From assembly GCA_002724675.1 (NCBI GenBank), contig PBPL01000021.1, positions 1 through 47,367 of the forward strand: a stretch of DNA of 47,367 nucleotides, read 5' to 3'. The notes below the pieces were generated by a model. It was not told the origin of the DNA. It ran no database searches and worked only from the letters and a program-made list of their open reading frames with translations. Position numbers and translations under genes: made by a program. This document shows, one piece after another, positions 25,610 through 34,687 of the stretch (position 1 is its first letter; every line of letters begins with the position of its first letter). The stretch comes from Deltaproteobacteria bacterium. GTDB taxonomy: Bacteria; Myxococcota_A; UBA796; UBA9615.

Positions 25610-27096
25610 GCTCCCCTTCAGAGGCTCGTCCCTCGCTACCGGCCACCCCACTTCGGATTCTTCACATTGGCATGGAGTTGGCCCCGTGGGCGTCGACCGG
25701 GGGCACATCGGAGGTCCTCGCCGAGCTCCCCGCTGCACAGAGTCGACAGGGCGACCGGGTCACAGTCGTTGTTCCCTTCCACGGCACGGGCAGTTGGCCT
25801 CGCCATGAGCTCCAGACGGTCGAAGGCGCCAATGCGGCACTCCGGCTGGGTGACCAGAGGATCCCGTTCAAGCTGGGTCGCCTTCGCCATCCTGCCGGCT
25901 TTGAGGTCATCACCGTACGCAGCGAGCTCTTTGAGCGGGGCGGGATCTACAACCACCCAGACACTGGGGTCCCGTTCGATGACTCGCTCCTGCGCGCCTC
26001 TGTCTTGTGTCACGCTGCGCTGTACTACGCCCTGACCGCGGGCGGGCGTTGGCAGGTCATTCATGGTCATGATGCCGAGGGGGCGCTGGCCTGCGCGCTG
26101 CTGGGCCGTCGCTTCCAACCCACTCCACTCCAGCATGCGCGCTCTGTCTTGACCCTCCACGACGTGGGCCGGCTTGGGCTACTCCAGCCCGACCAGTTTC
26201 AGTACACAGGAATGCCCACAGAGGATGCCGCACCCGGCGGCCCCTTCGAGCTCGACGGCCAACTCTCCACGCTCAAGGCCGGCCTCCTAGGCGCCGACTG
26301 GGTACACACCCTGTCCCCAACCTACGCCCGCGAGCTCAGGAACGACCCTGCCATCGGCGGGCCACTCCACGACGTCTTCAGGTCGCGGGGAGAGCGTGTC
26401 GTGGGCGTCGTCGGGGGCCTGGACCTGAGCGGGTGGAATCCGAGCACCGATCCCTACCTGGCGGCCTCCTTCGACATCAACGACCTCTCCGGGCGCGACA
26501 TTTGCCGCGAAGACCTCGAGTCGCTTGCGCAGCTCAAGACGGTGGAAGCCCCCGAGCCACGACCGGTCATCGTCGGGGTCATTGGACGCCTTCTCAGGCG
26601 GCGTGGCATGGACCTCCTGGCTGACGCCATCCCCAGGCTCATTGGCGATGGGTTTTTCTTTGTAGTTCAGGCAGATGGAGATCCAGATCTAGAGTCTAGC
26701 TTTACATCGATAGCCGCTCGCTATCCGGGTCGCGTACACGTACGTATCGGCTGGGAGCCTGAGACCGCGCGACAGGTGCTGGCGGGCGCTGACCTCTACT
26801 GCATGCCGAGTCGCTACGAGCCCAACGGCATGGCCCAGCAGTACGCCATGCGGTATGCAGCGCTGCCGGTAGTGCGGCGCACCGGCAGCCTCGCAGACAC
26901 CGTCCCCGACGACGTGGGCATTCTCTTCGATGAGATGACTACAGAGTCGCTGTGTGCGGCGCTGCGCGAGGGGGGCGCCGCTGTCCGCGACGAAGAGGAA
27001 CGCCGGAGTCGACAGCTCAAGGCAATGAGTCTCGGCACCACCTGGGACCAGTCGGCAGCCATGATCCGCGACCAGCTCTACCTCGAGGGTCGCTGA
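25606..27096 (+). CDS. starch/glycogen synthase-like glycosyltransferase (GT5)
   Basis: 496 residues. GTG 25606 overlaps the epmA stop (GTGA) and has TTGGAG upstream. Both Rossmann lobes are present: ILHIGMELAPWASTGG near the start, HGHDAEG and TLHDVG in the first lobe, and PSRYEPNG and YAMRYAALPVVRRTGSLADTV in the second. The second lobe matches glycogen synthase closely, with the catalytic Glu in RYEPNG. The family's N-terminal K-x-G-G loop is STGG here, so the ADP-glucose lysine is lost. It may use another donor, another acceptor, or be weakly active. Cytoplasmic. Confidence 0.85.
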   Translation: MSSPSEARPSLPATPLRILHIGMELAPWASTGGTSEVLAELPAAQSRQGDRVTVVVPFHGTGSWPRHELQTVEGANAALRLGDQRIPFKLGRLRHPAGFEVITVRSELFERGGIYNHPDTGVPFDDSLLRASVLCHAALYYALTAGGRWQVIHGHDAEGALACALLGRRFQPTPLQHARSVLTLHDVGRLGLLQPDQFQYTGMPTEDAAPGGPFELDGQLSTLKAGLLGADWVHTLSPTYARELRNDPAIGGPLHDVFRSRGERVVGVVGGLDLSGWNPSTDPYLAASFDINDLSGRDICREDLESLAQLKTVEAPEPRPVIVGVIGRLLRRRGMDLLADAIPRLIGDGFFFVVQADGDPDLESSFTSIAARYPGRVHVRIGWEPETARQVLAGADLYCMPSRYEPNGMAQQYAMRYAALPVVRRTGSLADTVPDDVGILFDEMTTESLCAALREGGAAVRDEEERRSRQLKAMSLGTTWDQSAAMIRDQLYLEGR

Positions 27097-27120
27097 CGCC
27101 CCAAGGACACCTTCCGTAAC

Positions 27121-27159
27121 ACACATATACGCGCGCGGGCGGCGCGGGCATATACGTGT
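27121..27159. repeat. 39-bp imperfect palindrome upstream of the peptide-transporter operon
   Basis: Arms 27121-27137 and 27143-27159 match in 14 of 17 positions around a five-base centre. Each arm also contains the direct repeat CATATACG. It begins 25 bp after the glycosyltransferase stop and ends five bases before the TTGACA of the promoter-like sequence. It could be an operator for a dimeric regulator or a terminator hairpin for the upstream operon. Confidence 0.6.
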
Positions 27160-27164
27160 TGCGA

Positions 27165-27193
27165 TTGACAGACGGTTCCGGCCTGCGTAGCTT
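27165..27193 (+). promoter_or_regulatory. candidate sigma70-type promoter of the peptide ABC transporter operon
   Basis: TTGACA, the exact -35 consensus, then a 17-base spacer and TAGCTT, 27 bp before the ATG at 27220. The start would leave a short leader that contains the GAGGAG ribosome site. Confidence 0.5.
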
Positions 27194-27219
27194 CCCGGTT
27201 CGCGCCTGAGGAGCTGGAT

Positions 27220-29163
27220 ATGACCCGTGGTTTTTTCGGCAGCATGTTCGGCATTCTCGTCGTCGTGCTGCTGCTACTCGCTACCTTGTTCAACATCTGG
27301 CAGTCCGATCGCATGGAGCGGCGCCAGCTTGAGTTCAACCACCGCCTGGACGCGCTAGAAGACGCAGCAGAGGCTGGAGCACTTTCTGCCCAGTCCGGCT
27401 CTACGACCGCAGCCCCCAGCGGCGGGATCTGGGGGGTACCCGAGCCCGCATACATCACCGCGGCGCTGCAAGATTCGGACAACAGTCTCAAGCGGGACCC
27501 CACCAGTTGGCTTCCACCCGATGCCCAACAAGGTGGAACCCTGCTGATGCGCCTGGGCCAGGACCCCAAGGGCCTCAACTACCTGGCCCACAATGCCGCA
27601 GACATCAGCAAGATTCAGAAATACAACACCATGTTGCTTGTCAGCCGGCACCTCAAGGATCCGGCGAAGTACGGCCCCGAGCTGGCCTACCACCTGAAGG
27701 TAGAGGACGACCACACGAGCTACACCTTCAAGCTTCGACAAGACGTCTACTGGCACGAGCCTGCGGTCGACTTCACGACGGGGCGCTTCGACTGGCTCAA
27801 GGGCCAGCACCAGGTAACGGCGCACGACATGGTCTTCGCCATGGACATGACCACCAACGATCAGGTGTCGGGCGCAGCTCCTGCACGGTCGTACCTCACC
27901 GACCTGCTGGACTACGAGGCCCTGGATGACTTCACATTCCGCATTCGGTTCAAGAAGAAGCTCTACTCCACGTGGTCGACGATCATTCCGGGCATCTACC
28001 CCGTACCGGAGTTCCTTTACGCACATGACGAAGATGGGCAGCGCTACGCGGACGAGATCATCGGGGCTCGTTTCCAGGACCACTGGTACAACCCCAACGG
28101 CATCGGCAATGGACCCTACCGCTTCGTACGCTACGAGCCCGGAGTCGCCATCGAGATGGAGCGGGCTCCCCGGTTCCCGCTGGGGGGCAACGCCCACGAC
28201 AAGATCCTCTTTCAGATCCTGAAGGACCAGACCAGCTGGGCCCGCAAGCTTCGCACGAAGGAGCTCCATGCCACCTACCTGCAGCCTGCGCAGATCCGTT
28301 CTGAGGTCATCGAAGGAACCGAAGGCTCACCCTTTCTTGATGGGACAATCCAGAGCGGCGAGTACTGGACGCACAGCTACTTCTACATCGGTTGGAATGC
28401 CGACAAGCCGTGGTTCGGTGACAAGCGAGTGCGCAAAGCCATGTCGCACGCCTTCAACGCCGATGGACTGCTGGAAGATGTGTTCATGGGCCTGGGCGAG
28501 CGCTGCACGGGGCCCATGCCCACCTTCCTGCCCTTTTATGACAAGAGCCTTCCCCCCATCCCCTTCGACCTAAACGAGGCAGCCAGACTGCTCGACGAAG
28601 CCGGCTGGGTAGACACCAACGGCAATGGCCTGCGGGACAAGAAAGTGAACGACCGGCAGGTGGAGTTCGACTTCACACTCGTGGTGTACGGCAGCTCTGA
28701 CGAGTACGTAACCCTGGGCAACATCTACAAGGAAGACCTCGCCCAGATCGGGATCAAGATGAATGTCCAGCCGCTCGACTGGGCCGTGCTCCTAAAGCGG
28801 GTGGATGACCGGGAGTTCGATGCCATCACATTGGCCTGGGTCTCCGGCCCAGATGTGGACTTTCATCAGATCTGGCACTCCAGCCAAGCCGATGTGCCCA
28901 AGGGCAGCAACCGGGTTGGCTTCCGCAATGAGGAGGCCGATCGACTCATCACCGAGCTCCGGGAAGAGTTTGAGTATCGGGAGAGGATCCGCATCGCGAA
29001 CGAGTTCCATCAGTTGCTCTACGAAGAGCAGCCGTACACCTTCTTCTACACCCGGAAGCGCAAGTACTTCTGGCAATCCAACCTAAAGAACGTGTGGTTC
29101 CAAATGACTCGCCCCTATCCCAATCCACGCGCCTGGTATTTGACCGAGCCCGCCGCAGGCTAA
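27220..29163 (+). CDS. peptide ABC transporter substrate-binding protein, SBP family 5, N-terminally anchored
   Basis: 647 residues, ATG with GAGGAG upstream. The mature fold is recognisable by GGTLLMRLGQDPKGLN, VTAHDMVFAM, GIGNGPYRFVRYEPG, VRKAMSHAFNADGL and AARLLDEAGW, the usual order of DppA/OppA-like proteins that bind peptides or other solutes. The N-terminus is unusual: hydrophobic residues 9-26 (MFGILVVVLLLLATLFNI) with no lipobox or clear cleavage site, then a charged heptad-like stretch (about 30-55) resembling a coiled coil. It probably stays tethered in the inner membrane. First gene of the operon. Confidence 0.92.
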   Translation: MTRGFFGSMFGILVVVLLLLATLFNIWQSDRMERRQLEFNHRLDALEDAAEAGALSAQSGSTTAAPSGGIWGVPEPAYITAALQDSDNSLKRDPTSWLPPDAQQGGTLLMRLGQDPKGLNYLAHNAADISKIQKYNTMLLVSRHLKDPAKYGPELAYHLKVEDDHTSYTFKLRQDVYWHEPAVDFTTGRFDWLKGQHQVTAHDMVFAMDMTTNDQVSGAAPARSYLTDLLDYEALDDFTFRIRFKKKLYSTWSTIIPGIYPVPEFLYAHDEDGQRYADEIIGARFQDHWYNPNGIGNGPYRFVRYEPGVAIEMERAPRFPLGGNAHDKILFQILKDQTSWARKLRTKELHATYLQPAQIRSEVIEGTEGSPFLDGTIQSGEYWTHSYFYIGWNADKPWFGDKRVRKAMSHAFNADGLLEDVFMGLGERCTGPMPTFLPFYDKSLPPIPFDLNEAARLLDEAGWVDTNGNGLRDKKVNDRQVEFDFTLVVYGSSDEYVTLGNIYKEDLAQIGIKMNVQPLDWAVLLKRVDDREFDAITLAWVSGPDVDFHQIWHSSQADVPKGSNRVGFRNEEADRLITELREEFEYRERIRIANEFHQLLYEEQPYTFFYTRKRKYFWQSNLKNVWFQMTRPYPNPRAWYLTEPAAG

Positions 29164-29190
29164 GCGGGTTCGACAGAGGGGATTCCAGCG

Positions 29191-30639
29191 TTGATTCGCT
29201 ACATCATCAAGCGGGTCCTGATGATGGTCCCAACGTTCTTTGCCATCAGCTTGGTGATCTTTCTCGTTCTGAACTTTGCGCCAGGCACCCCAGGGGCCAG
29301 CTTGATGGGCGCGGGAGAGGCGGGCCAAGACGCGCAGCAAAACGACCAACAGCGAGAGAGCTATCGGATCTTCAAGGAGCAGTTCAACCTAGATAAGCCG
29401 ATCCTGATCAATACGCGCTACACCCTGGGCCAAGCGGAAGTGGAGCAAACACTCACCGACATCATCAATGCCAAAGGTGACGTAGAGCCCAGTCGCCAGA
29501 TCCAAGCCCAGGAAGACATCGAGAATTGGGGCATCTACGCCGTACCGGGCCTGATGGGCGTTCTCCGCACGACCAGCGATGCCCAGCTCCAGGCCTACGC
29601 TTCCCAACGACTGGCACTCAACTCCCGTCGGCCCCTGAAGAACCTGTACTCCAGCCGCAGCACACCTACCGAGCGCGAGGCGGACAAACAGATCACCGCC
29701 GAGAACAATCGGATCAAGGAGTGGAAGTTTGCCGCTGATGCTTCCCAAGATGTGCGACGGGACATCGTGACGAAGTGGGAAAACTGGTTCGCTGAAAACC
29801 AAGAGCGCTGGGACTATACGGGGGCTAAAAAGTTAGCAATTACATTAACTGACACGCGATTCTTCAAGTATTGGACGAATCTTCTACGCCTCGACTTTGG
29901 CGTGTCTCATGTGGACAAACGACCGGTCTTAGGAAAGGTGTTCAGCAAGCTCAAGTACTCCATCAGCCTGAGCTTCTCTGCTGTGATTCTCATCTACCTG
30001 GTCTCCGTACCGCTGGGAATCTGGTCAGCAGTCCGGCAGAACAGCGTGGCCGATCGCATCGTCACGGTTGTGCTCTTCATGCTCTACAGCCTGCCGTCGT
30101 TCTTTGTGGGCGTGGTGCTGCTCAACTTCTTCACTCGTGGGGACCCATTCACCGTGTTCCCCACCTCGGGCTTCGAGAGCCTGGATGTCTCGAACATGAC
30201 GACGGTGGAGTACGTGATGGACGTCCTCTGGCACATCGTGCTTCCCATCATCTGCCTGAGCTATGCGGGCCTAGCCGCCTTGTCTCGTTATGCAAGGACC
30301 GGGCTCTTGGATGTGATCCGGTCCGACTACATCCGAACTGCAAGAGCCAAGGGGCTTCCCGAGTCCATCGTCATCATCAAGCACGCTGCCCGCAACGGCA
30401 TGATCCCCATTCTCACGCTGTTGGCCACCCTCTTGCCCACCCTCATTGGCGGAAGTGTGGTGGTGGAGTTCATCTTCGGGATCCCGGGAATGGGCCTCTA
30501 CGTACTCGAGAGCATCTTCGTCCGAGACTACAACGCGATCATGGCTGTGCTCCTCCTGTCGTCCTCTCTGACGCTCGTGGGCATGCTGCTGTCAGACCTG
30601 AGCTATGCGCTCGTCGACCCCCGAATCACTTTCGACTGA
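29191..30639 (+). CDS. peptide ABC transporter permease, DppB/YejB-like, with large soluble insert
   Basis: 482 residues, TTG start with AGAGGGG upstream. Helix 1 (RYIIKRVLMMVPTFFAISLVI) and the C-terminal core with ARAKGLPESIVIIKHAARNG, the EAA-like coupling loop, are normal; it ends DLSYALVDPRITF as in YejB/DppB. Between FNLDKP and the usual NLLRLDFG motif there is about 150 extra residues (roughly 75-225), predicted to face the periplasm. The insert contains AVPGLMGVLRTTSDAQLQAYASQ, which looks like a HEAT-type helical unit, and a charged region around KWENWFAENQERW. Ordinary family members are about 310-360 residues. Confidence 0.92.
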   Translation: MIRYIIKRVLMMVPTFFAISLVIFLVLNFAPGTPGASLMGAGEAGQDAQQNDQQRESYRIFKEQFNLDKPILINTRYTLGQAEVEQTLTDIINAKGDVEPSRQIQAQEDIENWGIYAVPGLMGVLRTTSDAQLQAYASQRLALNSRRPLKNLYSSRSTPTEREADKQITAENNRIKEWKFAADASQDVRRDIVTKWENWFAENQERWDYTGAKKLAITLTDTRFFKYWTNLLRLDFGVSHVDKRPVLGKVFSKLKYSISLSFSAVILIYLVSVPLGIWSAVRQNSVADRIVTVVLFMLYSLPSFFVGVVLLNFFTRGDPFTVFPTSGFESLDVSNMTTVEYVMDVLWHIVLPIICLSYAGLAALSRYARTGLLDVIRSDYIRTARAKGLPESIVIIKHAARNGMIPILTLLATLLPTLIGGSVVVEFIFGIPGMGLYVLESIFVRDYNAIMAVLLLSSSLTLVGMLLSDLSYALVDPRITFD

Positions 30640-30652
30640 TCAACTGCCAGCT

Positions 30653-31942
30653 ATGACCAATACGCCCCCCGCAGACACAGGCCCAGACAGCACGGTGCAA
30701 CCACCGGAGGCTGGTGTCTCGACGTTTGCGCAGCAAGCTTCCGAAGACCTCACTTACGGCGACATCGTCTGGACCCAGTTCCAACGCAACAAGATGGCGG
30801 TGGCCAGCCTGTGGGCACTCTGCGGGCTCATCCTGTTGGCGATCTGCGCGCCGGTGATTGCCTCAAGCCAGCCCTTTGTCTGGGAGACATCGAGTGGACG
30901 AACTTATCCCTGGTTCGGCTCTCTTTTTGACCGCCTGTTCTTCGAGAACCCCGTCGACATCTTCTTCAACTTGATCCTGGTGTTGGCGCTGCCCATTGGA
31001 CTCCTGGGCTGGCTGCGCGTGCGCTCCATCCGGGCCATGAACTTACCCAAGCGAACCCGGCGAAGCCGAATGCGCTCGGAAGCCCGTCTGGTCGTGCTGG
31101 GTTTCCTCGGCTGTTTCTTGCTGGTGCTGCTCTTTCCCACCCAGAACCCCTACGTCAATTACCGCAAGCTCCAGGAGCGAATGGAGGCCAATGGCGAGCA
31201 GGTAGAGGCCGTGTTCCCACCCATCGCCTACGCGTTTCGGGATACGGGCTTCCGCAACCTGGAGGGGCCGAGCCGAAGCCACATCTTGGGCATCGACAAC
31301 AGTGGGCGAGACGTAGCAGTCCGCATGCTGTATGGCATTCGCGTTTCCCTCACCATCGGCGTGGTGGCCGTTGGCATCTATGTGACCATTGGCATCTTGC
31401 TCGGCGCGACCGCCGGCTTCTTCGGGGGCTGGATAGACATCGGGATCCAACGATTGATTGAGATCTTCATGGCACTCCCAGTGATCTTCGTCGTCATCAC
31501 GCTGATCGCCTTTGTGGATCGAGCCACAATCTTTCACATCATGGTGCTGATCGGACTGGTGCGCTGGACGGGGGTGGCGCGGCTGACACGGGGGGAGTTT
31601 CTGCGTTTGCGAAACCAGGACTTCGTGACAGCCTCTCTAGCACTGGGCTTCCGCCGTCGATCCATCATCTTCCGACACATCCTGCCCAACGCCTTGGGGC
31701 CTGTGCTGGTCGCCGCAGCTTTCGGGGTAGCCAGCGCAATCCTGCTGGAGAGCACCCTCTCTTTCTTGGGGCTGGGGGACATCTCGGCTCCGTCGTGGGG
31801 GCAGACTCTCCGAGAGGGCTATTCCAGCGGCAAGTGGCATCTGATCCTGTCTCCAGGCTTCGCTATTTTCTTCACCGTTTCCGCCCTAAATCTCATGGGA
31901 GAGGGCCTACGGGACGCCCTCGACCCGAAGCTGCGACAATAG
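30653..31942 (+). CDS. peptide ABC transporter permease, DppC-like, with extra membrane segments
   Basis: 429 residues from ATG 30653, 14 bp after the preceding stop. A cytoplasmic N-terminus of about 45 residues precedes the first helix ([20 protein letters not shown]). The core is normal: [19 protein letters not shown], then the permease helices and [22 protein letters not shown] as the EAA loop. Between helix 1 and that core lies about 130 residues with two additional hydrophobic segments ([20 protein letters not shown] and [16 protein letters not shown]), separated by a basic loop. Extra helices are not usual in DppC. Confidence 0.9.
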   Translation: MTNTPPADTGPDSTVQPPEAGVSTFAQQASEDLTYGDIVWTQFQRNKMAVASLWALCGLILLAICAPVIASSQPFVWETSSGRTYPWFGSLFDRLFFENPVDIFFNLILVLALPIGLLGWLRVRSIRAMNLPKRTRRSRMRSEARLVVLGFLGCFLLVLLFPTQNPYVNYRKLQERMEANGEQVEAVFPPIAYAFRDTGFRNLEGPSRSHILGIDNSGRDVAVRMLYGIRVSLTIGVVAVGIYVTIGILLGATAGFFGGWIDIGIQRLIEIFMALPVIFVVITLIAFVDRATIFHIMVLIGLVRWTGVARLTRGEFLRLRNQDFVTASLALGFRRRSIIFRHILPNALGPVLVAAAFGVASAILLESTLSFLGLGDISAPSWGQTLREGYSSGKWHLILSPGFAIFFTVSALNLMGEGLRDALDPKLRQ

Positions 31943-31946
31943 ACTC

Positions 31947-32969
31947 GTGACAAGTCCCACCGACCCCAATGGCCCGCTCCTGGAGATCCAGGGGCTAAAG
32001 ACCTGGTTCTTCACGGACATCGGGGTGGCCAAGGCCGTAGATGGCGTCTCTTTCCACATCGACCGCGGAGAGACGCTGGGCATCGTCGGTGAGTCGGGCT
32101 GCGGCAAGTCGGTCACCGCCATGAGCATCATGGCCCTCATCCCGAGGCCCCCCGGCAAGATCGTAGAGGGGTCGGTGCGCTTTGAAGGCCGGGACCTCTG
32201 CTCCTTGAGCGAGGCCGAGATGCGGCGTATCCGAGGCAACCAGATCTCGATGATCTTTCAGGAGCCGATGACGTCCCTCAATCCCGTCTACACGGTCGGA
32301 AATCAGATCATCGAGGCAATCCAGGTCCACCAGGAGATGGCATGGGACGAAGCCCGCAGCCTGGCCATCGACATGCTCCAAAAGGTGGGTATCCCAGCTG
32401 CCGAAGAGCGCATCGACGAATACCCACACCAGATGTCTGGCGGCATGCTGCAGCGGGTGATGATCGCCATGGCCCTGGCATCCAACCCCGCTCTATTGGT
32501 TGCTGATGAGCCCACCACAGCCCTCGACGTCACCATCCAAGCCCAGATCCTGGAGTTGATGAAGACCCTCCAGTCCGACCTCGGCATGGCCATCTTGCTG
32601 ATCACCCATGATCTGGGTGTCGTGGCCGAGACCTGCGATCGAGTGGTCGTCATGTATGCCGGTCGCATCGTCGAATACACCGATGTCCACCGGCTCTTCG
32701 AGACACCAAAGCATCCCTACACCATCGCCCTGTTCAACAGCTTGCCCGACATGGCCCATCGCTCAGGAGGGCGCCTTGAAGCCATCCCGGGCATGGTCCC
32801 CTCTGCCTTTGAGTTCCCCGAAGGCTGCCGGTTCCGCACCCGCTGCAAGTACGCGAGCGAGACCTGCAAACAAGAACCCGCCTTGGTCGAGCTGACCAGC
32901 GGACATCATGTGGCCTGTCATCATCTCGATCAGGTGGCGCCGCCCTCAGCATCCGGGGAGTCCGCATGA
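31947..32969 (+). CDS. peptide ABC transporter ATP-binding protein (DppD-like)
   Basis: 340 residues, GTG start four bases after the permease stop. Walker A is GESGCGKS, the signature is [11 protein letters not shown], and Walker B with DEPTTALD follows. The C-terminal oligopeptide extension keeps the four-cysteine pattern (CRFRTRC, then TC, then VACH), which in DppD/OppD-type proteins can hold an iron-sulfur cluster. It overlaps the next gene by four bases. Confidence 0.95.
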   Translation: MTSPTDPNGPLLEIQGLKTWFFTDIGVAKAVDGVSFHIDRGETLGIVGESGCGKSVTAMSIMALIPRPPGKIVEGSVRFEGRDLCSLSEAEMRRIRGNQISMIFQEPMTSLNPVYTVGNQIIEAIQVHQEMAWDEARSLAIDMLQKVGIPAAEERIDEYPHQMSGGMLQRVMIAMALASNPALLVADEPTTALDVTIQAQILELMKTLQSDLGMAILLITHDLGVVAETCDRVVVMYAGRIVEYTDVHRLFETPKHPYTIALFNSLPDMAHRSGGRLEAIPGMVPSAFEFPEGCRFRTRCKYASETCKQEPALVELTSGHHVACHHLDQVAPPSASGESA

Positions 32970-34651
32970 GCGCCTCCCTATCCACCACCCCGGCACCCAG
33001 AGAGACAGTGCTCCAGGTCCGAGACCTCAAGAAGCACTTTCCCATCCACAAAGGCTTTCTTGGTCGGCAAGTGGGAGCCGTCAAGGCGGTGGATGGCGTC
33101 ACGTTCTCGGTCTACCCGCGAGAGACCTTGGGGGTCGTGGGAGAGTCGGGCTGTGGCAAGACAACCGTAGGCCGGACTCTGCTGCGCCTCATCGAGCCCA
33201 CCTCTGGCTCGGCTCTCTTCCAGGGACGAGAGATCTTCGACCTGGGGCGAAAAGAGCTGCGGTCCCTGCGGCGAGAGATGCAGATCATCTTCCAGGACCC
33301 CTATTCCTCCCTCAACCCCCGGATGACGGTGGGCAACATCATTGGCGACGCCCTGGATCTACACGGCATTGCCCGGGGCGACGAGCGGTTCGATCGGGCC
33401 AAGGACCTCTTGGAGCGAGTGGGGCTCCAGGCTTCCTACATCAACCGCTATCCCCACGAGTTCTCGGGGGGACAGCGCCAGCGCATTGGCATCGCCCGAG
33501 CGGTCGCGCTGCAACCGAAGTTCATTGTCTGCGATGAGGCAGTCTCAGCCCTGGACGTGTCCGTTCAGGCCCAAGTCCTGAATCTGCTGAGTGACCTACA
33601 AGAGGAGTACGAGCTCTCGTACCTTTTCATCGCACACGACCTCAGCGTGGTGCGACACATCGCCGACCGAATCGCTGTGATGTACCTGGGCCGCATCGTC
33701 GAGTTGTCCCCGGCCGAGGACCTGTTCGACGCTCCGCTCCATCCGTACACGCAGGCGCTCTTGTCTGCGATCCCACACACACAGCCCAACCGAACCCGCA
33801 AGCGAGTCCTGCTGCAGGGGGATGTGCCGAGCCCGATCAGTCCGCCGACAGGGTGTCACTTTCACACCCGCTGCCCCCTGGCTATCGAGCGGTGTCGTGT
33901 GGAGGAGCCCCAGTTGGTGCAGCTGCGGAGCGGACACTGGTCCAGTTGCCACCAGTACGACGGCGTACAGCACCCGGCAGAGCCCATCCTCATTGACTCA
34001 GGCATACCAGCGCTCTCCAAGGCGCCGGTCGCTGAAGCTAGCAATGAAGAGCCGACAGCAGATCAAGAGCCCGAGGGGTCGCATGGAGAGGACACGCTGG
34101 ATGCCGCAGACTTCGAGGAGGCAACGGACGAACGCAAGGCTCCCATCGTCGACGACTTCTCCATGTTCAACGGCAGCGATGACGCAGACAGCTGGCCCCT
34201 CGAGATCCCGCGGATCCTGGAGCACGACAGCAGCATTCGCATGGGCCCCTTTGGAGAACTGTATGAAGAGGCGGACGAGGCCTCGACCGCAGCCGACACT
34301 GACGTGCCCACGCTGAGCAGCTTGACAGGCCGCTACCCCTTGGGCGATGCGGCTGAGTCTGACTACGTCATCTCACTGAGCAGTGAGGACGATCTGCCCG
34401 TAGCCACCTCTCAAGACGACACGGACCCCAACGGCACAGACCAGGAGTCCCAGTCATCCAGCAAGCGACCGCCCGAGGACACCCTGGACATGCCGACTCT
34501 CGACGAGGAGATCGATGCTGAGCTGGAGAGTGATCCAGAGCCTAGGTCCACGCCCCTGGGCATTCCGTCGTCGTTTCTCCCTCCAGTCGACCCTTTTGAG
34601 GGTGATGGAGACGAAGAGTCGGGCGACGACTCGAAGGACGACTCTGAGTAA
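32966..34651 (+). CDS. peptide ABC transporter ATP-binding protein (DppF-like) with acidic C-terminal tail
   Basis: 561 residues from an ATG overlapping the preceding stop (ATGA), with GGGGAG upstream. Residues 1-335 form a complete DppF-type ATPase: Walker [10 protein letters not shown] (59-67), signature SGGQRQR (168-174), Walker B with DEAVSALD (190-197) and the four-cysteine C-terminal element ([16 protein letters not shown]). About 220 extra residues follow (341-561), rich in Asp, Glu, Ser, Thr and Pro and low in aromatic residues. The tail ends in a run dominated by Asp, Glu and Ser. Typical DppF is about 330 residues. Last gene of the operon, followed by a hairpin. Confidence 0.94.
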   Translation: MSASLSTTPAPRETVLQVRDLKKHFPIHKGFLGRQVGAVKAVDGVTFSVYPRETLGVVGESGCGKTTVGRTLLRLIEPTSGSALFQGREIFDLGRKELRSLRREMQIIFQDPYSSLNPRMTVGNIIGDALDLHGIARGDERFDRAKDLLERVGLQASYINRYPHEFSGGQRQRIGIARAVALQPKFIVCDEAVSALDVSVQAQVLNLLSDLQEEYELSYLFIAHDLSVVRHIADRIAVMYLGRIVELSPAEDLFDAPLHPYTQALLSAIPHTQPNRTRKRVLLQGDVPSPISPPTGCHFHTRCPLAIERCRVEEPQLVQLRSGHWSSCHQYDGVQHPAEPILIDSGIPALSKAPVAEASNEEPTADQEPEGSHGEDTLDAADFEEATDERKAPIVDDFSMFNGSDDADSWPLEIPRILEHDSSIRMGPFGELYEEADEASTAADTDVPTLSSLTGRYPLGDAAESDYVISLSSEDDLPVATSQDDTDPNGTDQESQSSSKRPPEDTLDMPTLDEEIDAELESDPEPRSTPLGIPSSFLPPVDPFEGDGDEESGDDSKDDSE

Positions 34652-34652
34652 A

Positions 34653-34671
34653 GGCAGGCCGTTGGCCTGCC
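34653..34671. terminator. perfect 8-bp hairpin between convergent transporter and lipoprotein genes
   Basis: GGCAGGCC-GTT-GGCCTGCC, starting two bases after the DppF-like stop and 17 bp before the stop of the convergent lipoprotein gene. No T-run; likely a bidirectional terminator. Confidence 0.55.
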
Positions 34672-34687
34672 CACCAGCCTGAACCCG

